A stretch of DNA of 64,000 bases from Meconema thalassinum (taxonomy: Eukaryota > Arthropoda > Insecta > Orthoptera > Tettigoniidae), in assembly GCA_946902985.2 (NCBI GenBank), contig OX336388.2, positions 222,478,467-222,542,466 of the forward strand, in the 5' to 3' direction. This document shows positions 52,831 to 64,000 of this stretch, piece after piece (positions within the stretch are counted from its first letter, which is position 1; the number at the start of each line of letters is the position of its first letter). Under the pieces are notes generated by a model. The model searched no databases and was not told where the DNA came from. It saw only the letters and a list, made by a program, of their open reading frames with translations. Position numbers and translations under genes: made by a program.

Positions 52831-53308
52831 TCGCTATCGTTTTACCCTCCAGGGTTGGCTTTTCCCACGGACTAAGCGAGGGATCCCACCTCTACCGCCA
52901 CTGAGGGCAGTGTCCTGGAGCTTGAGACTCGGAGTCAGGGATACAACTGGGGTGTGTGACCAGCACTACGCCCAGGTGGCCTCGCCTGCAAAGCGAACAG
53001 GGGGCCTGATGAAAGGATGAGAAGAGTGGGACGATTAGGCAAGGAGATGGGAAGGAGGCGGCCGTGGCCTATCAGTAGGAACCATCCCGGCATTTGCCCG
53101 AAGACGAAGTGGGAAACCACGGAAAACCACTTCGAGGATGGCTGAGGTGGGAATCGAACCTCCTCTACTCATTTTGGCCACCCGAGGCTGAGTAGACCCC
53201 GTTCCAGTCCTCACACCACTTTTCAAATTTCGTGGCAGAAACGGGAATCGAACCTAGGACCTCCGGGGTGGCAGCTAGCCATGCTGACCGCTACGCTACG
53301 GAGGCGAC
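52831..53308 (-). mobile_element. Full-length dimeric tRNA-derived SINE, 478 bp
   Basis: A perfect 14-bp duplication TACACTAAATCTTT lies at 52,817-52,830 and 53,309-53,322. On the minus strand a first tRNA-like head (GCCTCCGTAGCGTAGCGGTC, B box GGTTCGATTCCC) is followed about 115 bp later by a second B box GGTTCGATTCCCACC. The core GGGCAAATGCCGGGATGG and the 3' end CCTGGAGGGTAAAACGATAG complete it. Confidence 0.92.
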
Positions 53309-53377
53309 TACACTAAATCTTTAAACTATAAAATACATGGGTAAGATTAGACTCTTAGATTTTAATGATTTTTTTAT

Positions 53378-53610
53378 CGTATGGCCTTGGGTGCCGGGTG
53401 CAAGCTTTGTTAATTGGCATGTCAAATTTCGTTGTTCCTTGAAGCACTGTGAAAGTCAAGGAGGTTAGATATCTAAGCTCCTCGAACACTATAGTGCTTT
53501 CTAGTAGAGAAATGAGGAACTTTGAGTTGGCGGAAACACCCTAGATTAATTTTGCCATTATGAACACGGTCTATTGAATTCAAATGGGTTCTTTGACATG
53601 CCTGCCAAAA
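53378..53610 (-). mobile_element. 5'-truncated SINE (26.4-kb family)
   Basis: On the minus strand it has ATAGTGTTCGAGGAGCTTAG, AAGCTTGCACCCGGCACCC and AAGGCCATACGAT. The tRNA head is missing. Confidence 0.75.
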
Positions 53611-53654
53611 TTTAATATTGAAAGCATTTCTTAGCAAACAAAGTAAAAAAGTAA

Positions 53655-54195
53655 AATTAACCCTTTATGTCTTCTCATAAGGACAGTTTATGCTTTCAAA
53701 GATGCTGATAGTAGAATCTTTTAACGAAATTTCGGAGAATTTTCATGCCGAAGTGCTAGTATTCCTAAAAATCAAATATAGGCTACCTACGTATCTACTT
53801 CACGTAATGTGTTGGATAAAATGTTTAAAAAATAAATAAACTAAAAACATTAACAATTATTAAAGTGTAAAAATAAAATATCAATATAGAAATAAAAAAC
53901 AAAAAATAAAAAATTACAATAATAAAAGAAATATAAACATTAAAATAATGAACATAACTATAAACAAATTATGAAAATAATTTTAAAAACCAATTCAAAA
54001 TTAGTTAATTAATTAATTCAATAAAAAATCAAAATTAAATCTATTAGAATATAAATTGAACATTTAAAATAAATATATAAACATTAAAAATAGAGAAACA
54101 AAAATAAAATTATTAATAATTATAATAATTAAAATAAATTAAAATGTAAAAACACATAAAAATAAACAATAGTTTTGCCTTTTAAGGGGCTAAAC
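53655..54195 (-). repeat. Uninterrupted copy of repeat X (empty site)
   Basis: The reverse complement matches segments 1, 2 and 3 at 44.8-50.4 kb as one continuous 541-bp sequence. At about 53,997-54,003 CAAAATTAGTTAATTAATT shows the A-T target where Helitron A sits in the other copy. The class of X is unknown. Confidence 0.85.
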
Positions 54196-54354
54196 AATTT
54201 CCTCAGTTATGCCAACATTTGAAAGGCTAAAGGGCCCGGAAAAGTTTCAAATAGAGCTCTAGTGAACTAAAAAAAAAAAAAGTTCCGTAAAAATAGGCTA
54301 AAGTCACTTGTTTTCTTTTTGATTCAAATCCTAGCCAAATTAACTCATTTATGA

Positions 54355-54998
54355 TCCACGATGTCGAAATGTAAACATTATGTGTCAGAAAACTGTATCA
54401 TAATGAGGCTCATTATAACACTATTTTTCATTATGAAACAGTTTCTCCCACCAATCAGAGCTCAAGAAACAGTTGTGTGACCAATTAGGTAAGGATACCT
54501 TCGCGCATGCGCTCAAAATCCACCATGTCTATATAAATTACCGAAAGTGCACCGTGCATATGTTCGCGTAAATAAACTGGCGAATATGAGACTAGAAATA
54601 TACCTTAATATCCCTAACTCCAATTTCAACACAGCGCATTGCTTTCAAACGACTTCAGTGACAGTTTGACTGAATGCAGATGGACATCGGCAGGATGTAA
54701 ACATTGCCAAGCACACAGAGCGCATGCGTCGGTCGGTCAGAGCACTTAAAAAACAGAGATATCCTACACAGCGCTTGCACTCTGATCACAAAATTCTAGT
54801 GACTGAATCTCAACAGATATTTATGAATATTTATGTTAAAACATTTAATAAAGTTATAATTAACGTCGAACATAAACAGTCGTATGCAACTCGCCTATAA
54901 TGGAAATTTAGACACTGGTATGGAAATTATAAAACTCGCTTACGCTCGTTTTATAAGCATACATTATTGCCATTATAGGCTCGTTGCATAATGTACTA
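54355..54998 (-). mobile_element. Terminal-hairpin element (family P), copy 3
   Basis: It has GTCGAAATGTAAACATTATG at the left, ACCAATCAGAGCTCAAGAAA, and the terminal hairpin ending GCTCGTTGCATAATGTACTA at the right. The interior contains sequence lost from the 24.5-kb copy. Confidence 0.7.
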
Positions 54999-55504
54999 TT
55001 ATATAATTCTGGGAGTTCATTGTTGCTCACGACCGTAGGTTTCACCTGAAAGTACCCTGCGAGTGACCCCTAAGCGAGCAACAGCGAACAGGTGACCGGA
55101 CATATCTCTCTCCTGGTCAAAATACAATAATGAACATGGAATATAACCAAGGACCGCCAGTAACAACGCCGTCAGAACTTGATCAAATTAAATAGCTGCT
55201 TCTGTTTGGCTCGTTATTATCATTCAGTACAATAGTCCATAGAAAATAAAATATATAGTCTAAAGACGTCAAAATGTATCACGAATCTTCAATAGGCATT
55301 GATTTATAGGTTATGTTGTTGCGTTGTCATCTCGCTAACGATGCGAAGATTGGAGACCCTAAATGACGTCACAGGAAGAGAGCCGAGTATCATCTCTTCT
55401 GCCAACTTATACGAGAGAGTATCAGTGTTTGTAAACGATCCTAAAAGCAAGAAATCATACAGTAAACTACCAAATCATCCGATCGGTAGCCCTGTCTGCT
55501 GTGG
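54999..55504. other. Unassigned; CRE palindrome at 55,364
   Basis: TGACGTCA at 55,364-55,371 followed by CAGGAAG is a consensus CRE next to an ETS-like core. No gene start is visible. Confidence 0.35.
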
Positions 55505-56080
55505 AGTGTCTGTCAATGAATAAAAGAGGCTTGATGGATAAATTGGAGGTCAAAGAGAGAGGAATTCCCAGAAAGATCTTAACCAGTGCTAGAAGATAGG
55601 GAATACCGTAGACAACACAACTCACAATCAGAGCTCTACGATCAAATAGAGAGGTTTTCTGAAAAGAATGTAGCTTTTTATGGTCAAGTGGCAAGATTGC
55701 CTCTGAACAGACTGACTGTTCACCTTCTGGCGAAACAAGAAGGTTCGTACCACTTGGCTAACTGAAGCTGAGGAAGACATCCAAGAACTGGGACTAACAG
55801 ACCTGAAAGACAGACAATCTGCGACACAGATTCTTAAAGAAGTCCGTGGTTTTCAGGACAACCTCTAAATAAAAGGCACCCATTGGTTGGAGGAAAAAAA
55901 ACACACCGAGAATAGTTCGATGCGTCAGAACTGGGCAAAACTCAAAATCCAATAGTTGAAGAAGCGTGATCCTCAGTATCAGAAAGAAGAAGAAACCACT
56001 ATATTTGTAATGATGGGGGACAAAAGTGTCTACAGTGTTAGTAACTTATTTAAGACGACGCGGACTATAGAGTAAGATCA
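55505..56080 (+). pseudogene. Non-LTR RT C-terminal fragment (family Q) with 3' region
   Basis: Across frames: NKRGLMDKLEVKERGIPRKI, ELYDQIERFSEKNVAFYGQV, ARLPLNRLT, LFTFWRNKKVRTTWLTEAEE and DIQELGLTDLKDRQSATQIL, ending MRQNWAKLKIQ. At least three frame disruptions. The 3' region (56,005-56,080) holds a single diverged copy of the 79-bp unit of the 61.9-62.8 kb array. Confidence 0.8.
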
Positions 56081-56810
56081 CGGCAATTGAACAGGAGAAA
56101 ATGGAAGGCATCTGGTACCAAACTCGGTTCTCCCACCTCCTTTTCTCACGAGTTAATAAGTCGGAAGAGGATTTCTGCTCAAGAATTTAAAGTATTTCAA
56201 AGGCGAGCTAGACTGGAAGTTACAAGTTTAATGGAGCAAATTCCGAACTCCCCACCCTTGCGTCTCACTTCCGGTCATTCGTGCGCACTGCGCATGCTCA
56301 CACAGCTTGAAAGAAAAAAAAAGATAGAGAGGAAAAGTCAGATCCAAAAGCCGTAATATCCGCAATATATCTTGGACAAATTTTTGTCTCAAGGAAACTG
56401 GCAGAAAGAGTTTAAAAAAAAGCAGGAAAAAGAAAAACGACAGTCAATTGTAAATTTACAAGTGCTTCAAAGCCTTGTGCACTTTATATCGCAAGCGGTC
56501 GGGTTTACTTGCCTTGAATACGGTCGCTTCTATTCTGTGGGAGGCGAAAACAACCGCCAGTCACATCGCACTGCATAGCCTTTTAACACTGCCGCACTGA
56601 AATATTGACTAAGCCTCCTAAAGTAGACACGCCAAGCTGGTGGCAATCAGGAACAGTCTCGTAGTTCTCCTTACGTCCGAGAGATGTCACCCGTCACGTT
56701 ATTATAGACTTCTCTGTCTTGGGCTGGCCATGAGCTGAGGAGGAAGCCAGGCTAGCTTCATCCAGCATAGATTGCGTTAAATTCACATCAGTTCCTACAC
56801 CTGCACCTGA
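56081..56810. other. Unassigned
   Basis: Plus-strand frames of 89 and 68 codons (56,087-56,356; 56,372-56,578) are rich in Lys and lack family features. I do not call genes here. Confidence 0.35.
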
Positions 56811-56998
56811 TTGGCTGCGTGGCTCAGCGGTAACGTTCTTGTCTGCTGTCCCCGAGGTTACAGGATCGAATCCTGGCGCAGTCTGGCTCCCTCACATTAG
56901 AGGGGGCTGTATCAGTAGATTTACTGATCCTTGCGCGTATAAACAAAACATCCGCATCCACGCTGTTTCCACACGTTTGTTATTCGAATCTACAGGTT
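56811..56998 (+). mobile_element. tRNA-derived SINE head
   Basis: GGCTGCGTGGCTCAGCGGTA gives an A box and GGATCGAATCC a B box, followed by a short body with AGGGGGCTGTATCAGTAGAT. The 3' end is replaced by the next SINE. Confidence 0.7.
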
Positions 56999-57440
56999 TC
57001 GGTGGCGTAGTTGGTAGCGTGATGAGCTTCTATGCCCAAGATCGCGGGTTCAAACCCGGCCGAAGTCGTCGGATTTTTTAAGAGCGTTAAAATCCCTTAG
57101 TATGCCTTCCTTCGGAGGGGAAGTAACGCCCATGGCATGTAAAAGAAATTTGTAGGTTGGATTTGATTAACGCTCTCTTTGTTCCAACGTTCGCCGCCAG
57201 GTGCCGGTCATGGTGGCATCTAGTAGTCAGGATCACGGCTAGGTGTCGTTGACGGTAGCATTTGGTAGCAAAAGTAGGAATTACTTGAAATTGATCGTCT
57301 GCAGTCCTTACCTGCATAACAGATAACACACACTAATACAGCCATCACAATTAACACCGGTTATCAGACAGATTCTACACAAACCCAAAGTACATGGGGC
57401 TACATGACTGCGTTGTCGCAGCCCCTAAACTAAGCAACCA
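56999..57440 (+). mobile_element. tRNA-derived SINE (482-bp family)
   Basis: It has the head TCGGTGGCGTAGTTGGTAGC, B box GGTTCAAACCC and the 3' module ATGGGGCTACATGACTGCG, TTGTCGCAGCCCCTAAAC. At the right it abuts another SINE core (ATGCCGGGATGGTTCCTAAC, 57,447-57,535). Confidence 0.85.
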
Positions 57441-57540
57441 AGCACATGCCGGGATGGTTCCTAACTTAAGGTCACGGCCATCTGTTTACCAATCCACTCC
57501 TAAATTACAAATAACACACATCACTGCAGTATAGTAATAA

Positions 57541-58090
57541 TGTTATTGGTTGCGGCTTTTAAGGACGCCCTGGTGTCGGAATTTTGCCTCGAAGGGTGTC
57601 TTTAACGTGCCAGTATATCTACCGACATGGCTCCCTCACATTTGCGCACCCTCAAAAATTGCCAACTACCTACACATTGAGAGGTGCAAATGCTATCGAG
57701 ATCAAACATGCAAACGTGTAGGTTTACTTTCATGGATTGTCATATTTTGCCCCCCACACAAAGCAAAAAGCAACACATTACCAAAGCAGAAAGCAAACAG
57801 CAGAAAGAACAGCAAAAGCAGAAAACAATTCAAAACCAGAAAACAAAAACAAAAACAGAAAGCAAAAAGCAAAATTTAAAAACAAAACCAGAAAACAAAC
57901 ACAAAATCAAAACACACAAAGAAAAAAAACAGAAGAAAAAAACAGAATGCAAAAGCCAAATTTGAAAACAAACACAAAACCAAAAAAAGAAACACAAAGC
58001 AAAAACAACATTCAAAAAACAATGCAGATTATAAACACAAAACCAAAATCCAAACACAAAGCAAATAACGAAATAGAAAACATCAAACGC
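57541..58090. repeat. Unassigned, then degenerate A-rich CAAAA/GCAAAA tract
   Basis: From about 57,765 to 58,085 the plus strand is composed of A with scattered C and G (AAACAAAAAC, AAAGCAAAA). Lys/Gln-rich frames in it are composition artefacts. The left part is unassigned. Confidence 0.7.
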
Positions 58091-58150
58091 TATTAGTTCA
58101 GATTTGACACCAGTCATCCCCCTCCAGATGCAAATCCTAGGTACGCCACT
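58091..58150 (-). mobile_element. hAT-type terminus
   Basis: On the minus strand CAGTGGCGTACCTAGGATTT begins at 58,150 and continues GGGGGATGACTGGTGTCAAA. CAGTGGCGTACCTAG is the common hAT end in animals. The partner end is not located. The A-rich tract lies inside. Confidence 0.55.
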
Positions 58151-59084
58151 GAGCTAGACAAGAAATAAAACAATAGAACAGCACCTGGCGTGCCTTACAC
58201 GCTCCAGATTTGAGTGATACGCGCGGGCGGCGCGATGGATTCTGGGAATGCGCTCCTCCGCGCGCGCCCAGCTGTGGGAGGAAGAAGAAGGCGCACAAGA
58301 AGAGGAAGTTGCCACTAATTGCAGTAATTAAGAGTTCCACAAGTCAATAGATGGATGGATGAGTCCAATTGGTGCTGAGGCTGCAGCATTAGACAAAATG
58401 ACAGATGAAAACAATTGAGCTTCAACTTTTCCTTGATTTCAACGTTTCCATGGAAATTAGACAAAGAAAATAAAAGGAATTAATTCAAGGAGAACTTAAC
58501 TAGTTATTAGAAATATTCAGAGCTGATATAATATTAATAATAATAATAATAATGACCTGATATTGTCTATCTCAATAAAAGAAACCAAATGGCCTACTTA
58601 GCCAAAATATGCCAACAACCCAGGCTAAAACAACGAACAAGTACGCACCGTTGGCTGAAGAAATACGCCAACTATGGGAACAAAAATGTGCGAGAATTTT
58701 GCCAGTGGTGATCTCTTCCACAGGAGTTGGTAATGGCTTTGGAGGAACTGCAAATGAAACACCTGATTGCGAGAATACAGAAGGCAGTGCAGCTGGATAC
58801 TTGTAATAGTGTCAGCCTATTTTTTTAAAATTTCGGCACGGTTTACAAGATACTTGAATATGAAATCCGTATGTTGTAGACGCGTTGTACCATAATTATG
58901 GGAAATTAAAGATAATAATAATATTTTCGTTGTTATTTCTTCAGTCTTTTGACGAATCCCAATGCGGTCACAGTTTTAAGTCTCACTCAAGTGATAGTCT
59001 ATCACCGCTCCAAGAAGAGATGTGTGCTAATGTCATTATTATTAGTTTATCATCGTAGTTTATGTTTATGACTGTAATTACTTC
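58151..59084. other. Short CpG-rich patch, then unassigned
   Basis: A short CpG-dense patch (58,210-58,275: ACGCGCGGGCGGCGCGATGG, CTCCTCCGCGCGCGCCC) stands out from AT-rich surroundings. No gene is recognised beside it. Confidence 0.4.
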
Positions 59085-59090
59085 TTTTAA

Positions 59091-59126
<36 letters not shown>

Positions 59127-59460
59127 ATTTATTGAACAAATGAAAATAAATTGAATAAATAAATAAAAATAAAATATAATAAATGAATAAAGTAATAGAC
59201 AAATATATTAAAGAATAATTAAATAAACACATGCTGATTAAATAAGCCAATGAGTGAATAGATCTATAGGCTAAATAAATATGAATTAAATGAATAATTA
59301 ATTAATTAAATAAATGAATAAATAAGTTACAAATAAATATGTTAAATAATGAAAATTAAATAAGTAGATATACCGGTAGTCTACAAATAAATAAATAAAT
59401 AAATAAATAGGTAAATAAATAAATAAATTAATTAATAAAATTAAAAGTAAAAAAACAATG
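59085..59460. repeat. AAAT low-complexity tract
   Basis: Degenerate AAAT/AATA repeats over about 370 bp, with no recognised element inside. Confidence 0.8.
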
Positions 59461-59525
59461 AATTAATACATCTTGTTATCGATTTAACTAGATTGCCACA
59501 AAGTCCCGTCAGTATTTTTTATTGT

Positions 59526-59712
59526 TACTTATTATTTATTTATTTATTTATTTATTTATCGTATGGCTTTTAGTGCCGGGAGTGTCTGAGGACATGTTCG
59601 GCTCGCCAGAGGCTGTAGCGGCTTCAAGCGGACAGGGTGAGCTACAAGTTCCGTTCAATTTCAAGTAGTTCCAACGTTCGCTACCAGATGTCAATGATAC
59701 CTAGTGGTATTG
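59526..59712 (-). mobile_element. SINE 3'-module fragment with (TTTA)n tail
   Basis: (TTTA)n is followed by TCGTATGGCTTTTAGTGCCG and AGGACATGTTCGGCTCGCCA, the same 3' module as at 650 and 3300. The 5' part is lost. A second decayed SINE core (CTGGCATTTGCATGG) follows at 59,735-59,860. Confidence 0.8.
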
Positions 59713-59860
59713 TTACTTAGATAATGCATCTGTATTTCTTAGGATCGGGAATGGGATAGGTGCCTCGGTATTTTAAATAAGGTACTATCCTGGCATTTGC
59801 ATGGTGAGAGTGTGGGAATCAGCGCCGGGATTCAAACTTCTGATTTGCTGCAGTTCCTCG

Positions 59861-61227
59861 TCACCGTCACAATGAGTGCTTCAATGAGAATGGCTACACC
59901 ACCAATTGGTGATAACATTGATCATGTATCATCCTAAAATTCTTCTAGAAGTAAGAAAAGGTTGTAAGATTCACCAGAGCGACGCTATCGACTATACTAA
60001 AATATCGTTTCTACACACTTAACGACAACCTCGTTATCTGAATAGGATTTTTTTTAATGAACGATTTGTCTGTCACTCATATCTACATTCGCACACACAA
60101 AACAGTCCTGATGATTGAGGTTGCATGTACACAAACTGAATAAATAGCACGCACTAACGGCTTATATCAAACATGCCTCAAATATTTAGAAGCACAATAT
60201 TACCATAAATTGGTCCCGTTCGTGTAAACTGAACAGGGTCTCTCTTATAGACATAGCATGCAATGAAGTCACACGAAAACAATCCAACTATTAGACCCAC
60301 TGAAAGGGTGATGAGCAGGGCCTGGATTTTGAGGACCTAAAAATGTTTAGAAAATTATCTATAAAAAACTGCAAAAATCCCATAAAATGACCCGATTTTT
60401 TAAATAAAAAAATACGAGCCTTACAGTAGTCGCATATGATGTGTAACATCTGACAAAGAAGAAACCTCACGTGAAATTGTTGATACACCGGTATTTTATA
60501 GTATTATTGGCACAAATATTAATCTATTTTAAAAGGGAGTGTTTTACAGATAATGCAGTTTATAATACGGAACTCATTTTATTAGATGATTTGTAGCTTC
60601 CACCAGCACTAGCCTAAATAAAGAATACGATATGGATCAACTAGATTAATAGAAGCGACACCGCTCATAACCTTAAATTCCTTATAAACAGGTCCTCTTG
60701 ATTCACAGACCAACACGTACTTTCATATGGATTCTGTTAAAATGAGTCATATTGATATGATAAATATCGTTTAAAATGATAATCTGGTAGCAAAAATATC
60801 TACCCCGCCCAGGATTCGAACCCAAGATCACTAGATTCACAGTCATGCGCAATAACCCCACGGCTATTTCGACTACGCAAATACTGTGCACAAGATGGTG
60901 ACTTATTTCCACGTTCCAATAATACTGCAATACGGAATTAAGTTTCATTTATTTTTTGCTTGTTTCGATAATGTTCCTGAGTGACATGGAGTTTAAAATG
61001 CCTTATGCCAATGCAATGCCGACTACTTACAATGTTTGATATTAAGGCATTTTACCATTTAAATACTGATACGAAGATTTCGAACATGTACCATGTCATT
61101 TGTTTAAATCACTTGGCACTAGAGTTCGCATAAGCGTTTTCCGTTCAGTATGTCATATACATTCCACATGGCCGAGAGTGCGTCATGGTATCAATTTTCG
61201 ACACCACGCGCTGATTGTTTCTCTTAC
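59861..61227. other. Mostly unassigned; tRNA-like SINE head at 60,800
   Basis: A minus-strand tRNA-like block with AATAGCCGTGGGGTTATTGC and B box GGTTCGAATCCTGG lies at about 60,800-60,885. The remainder is unassigned. Confidence 0.45.
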
Positions 61228-61447
61228 CAGTGCCAGCTGGATCGATCGAGTTGGCAGTGCGTTTTATACTTCCGTTCGATCCACCACTGCCAGCTAGGGC
61301 ACACTTCCATTCGATCGATCGAGCGGGCAGTGCATAGTTCCGTTGTCCACCACTGCCAGCTAGTACACTTCCGTTTGATCGATCGAGTGGGCAGTGCATA
61401 CTTCCGTTTGATCCACCACTGCCAGCTCGATCGTTCCGATCCACTTC
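61228..61447. repeat. Short tandem and inverted repeat cluster (GATCGATCGAG/CACTGCCAGCT)
   Basis: GATCGATCGAG recurs at about 61,239, 61,315 and 61,378, and CCACCACTGCCAGCT at about 61,284, 61,340 and 61,414. The GGCAGTG of each first block pairs with CACTGCC of the second, so each unit can fold as a hairpin. Confidence 0.8.
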
Positions 61448-61859
61448 CGTCCCCAATTTTCAAAATCACTCCCACAAAACTATCCAGCAACCAAGCGGAA
61501 AGATGTTACACATCAAAAACGACCTAAAAATTTGAATGAAACACATTATTTCATCACACAAAAAATGCAAACAGACTACGTCATTGTATGTTGAAATATT
61601 TTTAATAGGTATCTAATGTAGTCTTATTTAATTTATTTGACAAATACGAATTATTTGCACACAAATACTGCTTGTTATTTCAGTGGTGTGTCTCCTGGAA
61701 TGTGGATATTCCAAGAAATAGGGTTGAACAAAGTTGTGAAGATTCTCATGTCGCCGTATTCATCCTCACTTTCAGTTCATTTAATATCCAGTACCATACG
61801 CAAAATAATGTATCATAAACATGAATGTGAGAAAATGACTCGGGAAATAGTCTTGAAAT
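61448..61859. other. Unassigned
   Basis: No recognised feature. A 75-codon frame at 61,637-61,864 lacks family features. Confidence 0.35.
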
Positions 61860-62768
61860 TGTAAGGTTACATTGTTAGTAAATAATTTAAGGTGACGTGG
61901 ATTATAGATGACCATGTTTGTAGTGATGGGGGACAAATGGTAAGGTTACATTGTTAGTAACTTATTTAAGGTGACGCAGACTATAGATCGCCATGTTTGT
62001 ATGATGGGGGACAAATGGTAAGGTTACATTGTTGGTAACGTATTTAAGGTGACGCAGACTATAGATCGCCATGTTTGTAGTGATAGGGGACAAATGGTAA
62101 GGTTACATTGTTGATAACTTATTTAAGGTGACGCGGACTATAGATCAGCATGTTTGTAGTGATGAGGGGCAAATGGTAAGGTTACTTTATTAGTAACTTA
62201 TTTAAGGTGACGCAGACTATAGATCGCCATGTTTGTAGTGATGGGGGACAAATGGTAAGGTTACATTGTTGGTAACGTATTTAAGGTGACGTGGACTATA
62301 GATCAGCATGTTTGTAGTGATGGGGGACAAATGGTAAGGTTACATTGTTAGTAACTTATTTAAGGTGACGCGGACTATAGATCAGCATGTTTGTAGTGAT
62401 GAGGGGCAAATGGTAAGGTTACATTGTTAGTAACTTATTTAAGGTGACGCGGACTATAGATCACCATGTTTGTAGTGATGGGGGACAAATGGTAAGGTTA
62501 CATTGTTAGTAACTTATTTAAGGTGACGCGGACTATAGATCAACATGTTTGTAGTGATGGGGGACAAATGGTAAGGTTACATTGTTAGTAACTTATTTAA
62601 GGTGACGCAGACTATAGATCACCATGTTTGTAGTGATGGGGGGCAAATGGTAAGGTTATATTGTTAGTAACTTATTTAAGGTGACGCAGATCACCATGTT
62701 TGTAGCGATGGGGGACAAATGGTAAGGTTACATTCTTAGTAACTTATTTAAGGTGACGCCTACTATAC
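61860..62768. repeat. 79-bp minisatellite, 11 full units plus a partial
   Basis: Units begin GGTAAGGTTACATTGTTAGT at 61,860 and about every 79 bp (one 78-bp step, one 72-bp step from a small deletion). Variants are CGCGGACTATAG/CGCAGACTATAG and GATCACC/GATCAGC. The unit is not a multiple of three and has no open frame. A single diverged copy sits in the 3' region of the RT fragment at 56,005-56,080. Confidence 0.92.
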
Positions 62769-63329
62769 TGTATAGGTGTTCTTGACCTCCTACAACGCTT
62801 CTTCAAAACGTACTGAGGGAAGTTGTGTAGCGGGACTGCATTAGACAAGGAGCTGATGACCGATGCGATCTGGACTATTGGCGATTCACCTGTGAGAGCA
62901 TTGTAGCCCCACTCGCTCTGTCTCCCTCCCTCACGTGGTCGGCTCTCCCTCCTCCTCCCCCACCCCACCCCACCTCTCCCCACCCCTCCCCGTACTCTCC
63001 CTTTCCACTCTTTCCAATACGCCACCTGTTGTCGATTGTGTAAGAGGCTGAAGCTCCGAGCGCTTATGGACACACTAAATACACCGACACACACACAATA
63101 AAAAAGAAAAACGAGCACTGTTACTTATAGGTGATTGATCGATCGATCGATATTAGCTGAGGTTACTTCTAATACCAGTAACACCTGTCTTGAACGTAAA
63201 CCTGTCTTAAACGGAAATATTTGACGATCCCGTGAACATAGGTGTGAAGAACTTGTTTAATTCCCTTCATTAAATGGAAACTGTCTTATGCGTACAACGA
63301 AAATAAAAATGTAACGAAACATTTACATA
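62769..63329. other. Unassigned; C-rich patch and (GATC)n
   Basis: A C-rich patch spans 62,940-63,000. A (GATC)n-like run, GATTGATCGATCGATCGAT, lies at about 63,133-63,151. Confidence 0.4.
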
Positions 63330-63535
63330 TAAATAAATAAATACAGTAAATAGAAAAATAATAAATTAATTAATTAATCAATCAATCAATAAATACAAAA
63401 ATAAATAAATAAATAAATAAATAAACAAATAGATAAATAAATAAATAAAGAAAGAAAGAAAGAAAGTAAGAAAGAAAGAAAGCAGGATAGAAAGAAATTG
63501 ATAAATACATAAATGAGTAAATAAATAAAATATTT
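63330..63535. repeat. AAAT and AAAG simple repeats
   Basis: AAAT repeats grade into (AAAG)n at about 63,447-63,482. Confidence 0.8.
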
Positions 63536-64000
63536 TAAATTCCAAGGGAGGTTTCCAGGAAGGGGGAAGTTGTATAATGTTGCTACTGTTTGGAAATCCA
63601 ACCACAATTAACTTTATGTTTCCACGATTGAATGTGAATCTTGTGGAAGAAGGTTTGTGAAGTCGTACAAGTGTAGCCTAGTTGATGTATCCAGGAAATA
63701 TGATGAATTAGCAAAATAAAGGAAGGGCGAATGTAATAAAGACAGACAAAATGAGCAGAAGCCTGACACATGTTAGAAGCAATTACTGTTTGGGAAGGGC
63801 TACAGACAGACAGACCTCTGCAATTTAATTGATGCCTCCCTGATTCATTAGTCCAATGTTCTGTTCCTTCAATATTCTGCTCTTGCAAGGATTCGCTTCA
63901 TTTTCAGATCTTGTTTCCCTGCTCCAAGTGCCGTAACAGTATCGATACTTCGTTAATCGAATAATTGAAATTAATCGAAAACATATAATCGACTGACCGT
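63536..64000. other. Unassigned; AATCGA motifs at right edge
   Basis: No gene recognised. TCGATACTTCGTTAATCGAA and ATTAATCGAAAAC near 63,938-63,985 resemble the AATCGATT clusters elsewhere. Confidence 0.35.

Noticed and set aside
57684..58117. Lys/Gln-rich and Phe/Cys-rich frames
   Set aside because: Composition artefact of an A-rich degenerate tract.

Overview
The window looks like noncoding DNA from a large, repeat-rich arthropod genome, most likely an insect and perhaps a polyneopteran. That placement is an inference from the mix of element families: several insect-type non-LTR reverse transcriptases, mariner, pogo-like, hAT, Transib-like and Helitron elements, and many tRNA-headed SINEs. 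No open frame looks like an intact host gene. Every recognisable protein signal is a broken piece of a mobile element. I see no rRNA, no functional tRNA, no CRISPR array and no bacterial-type operon.

Layout. 0-4 kb: a reverse transcriptase (RT) tail split by a SINE, a pogo-like element with TA target duplication, and a back-to-back SINE pair. 6-8.3 kb: a TIR transposon with a helix-turn-helix remnant, another RT tail, and a full-length 482-bp SINE with perfect 12-bp target-site duplication (TSD). 9.6-14.5 kb: SINEs, a non-autonomous hAT with a BED-like zinc finger, RT tails, and a 701-bp dimeric retroposon ('E') with a 13-bp TSD. 15.6-17.1 kb: a Helitron carrying a hairpin element and a fold-back element. 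18-26 kb: RT tails, a rearranged mariner, modular TIR elements and a large inverted pair of hairpin elements. 26-34.3 kb: more SINEs, a second hAT copy, a 117-bp minisatellite inside a TSD-flanked retroposon, and an RT gene with two nested insertions. 35.2-36.6 kb: an RT gene interrupted by an 809-bp element with RAG-signal-like (Transib-type) ends. 37-40 kb: an hAT transposase remnant and a 77-bp minisatellite grown from a LINE C-terminus. 41-44.4 kb: RT fragments. 44.8-50.4 kb: an AT-rich repeat ('X') split by a 4.2-kb Helitron carrying OTU and helicase remnants, and again by a smaller Helitron. The uninterrupted copy of X lies at 53.7-54.2 kb. 51-64 kb: SINEs, an RT tail, a 79-bp minisatellite and AT-rich simple repeats.

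The elements do not form a pathway, but they can be dated relative to each other. SINEs and DNA elements sit inside RT genes, and Helitrons sit inside older repeats. In several cases removing one insertion restores the host reading frame or matches an empty site elsewhere in the window. The strongest candidates for new biology are the OTU-containing Helitron with several apparent 5' ends, the Transib-like element with 7/23/9 ends, the dimeric retroposon E, and three minisatellites that grew inside retroelement sequence.
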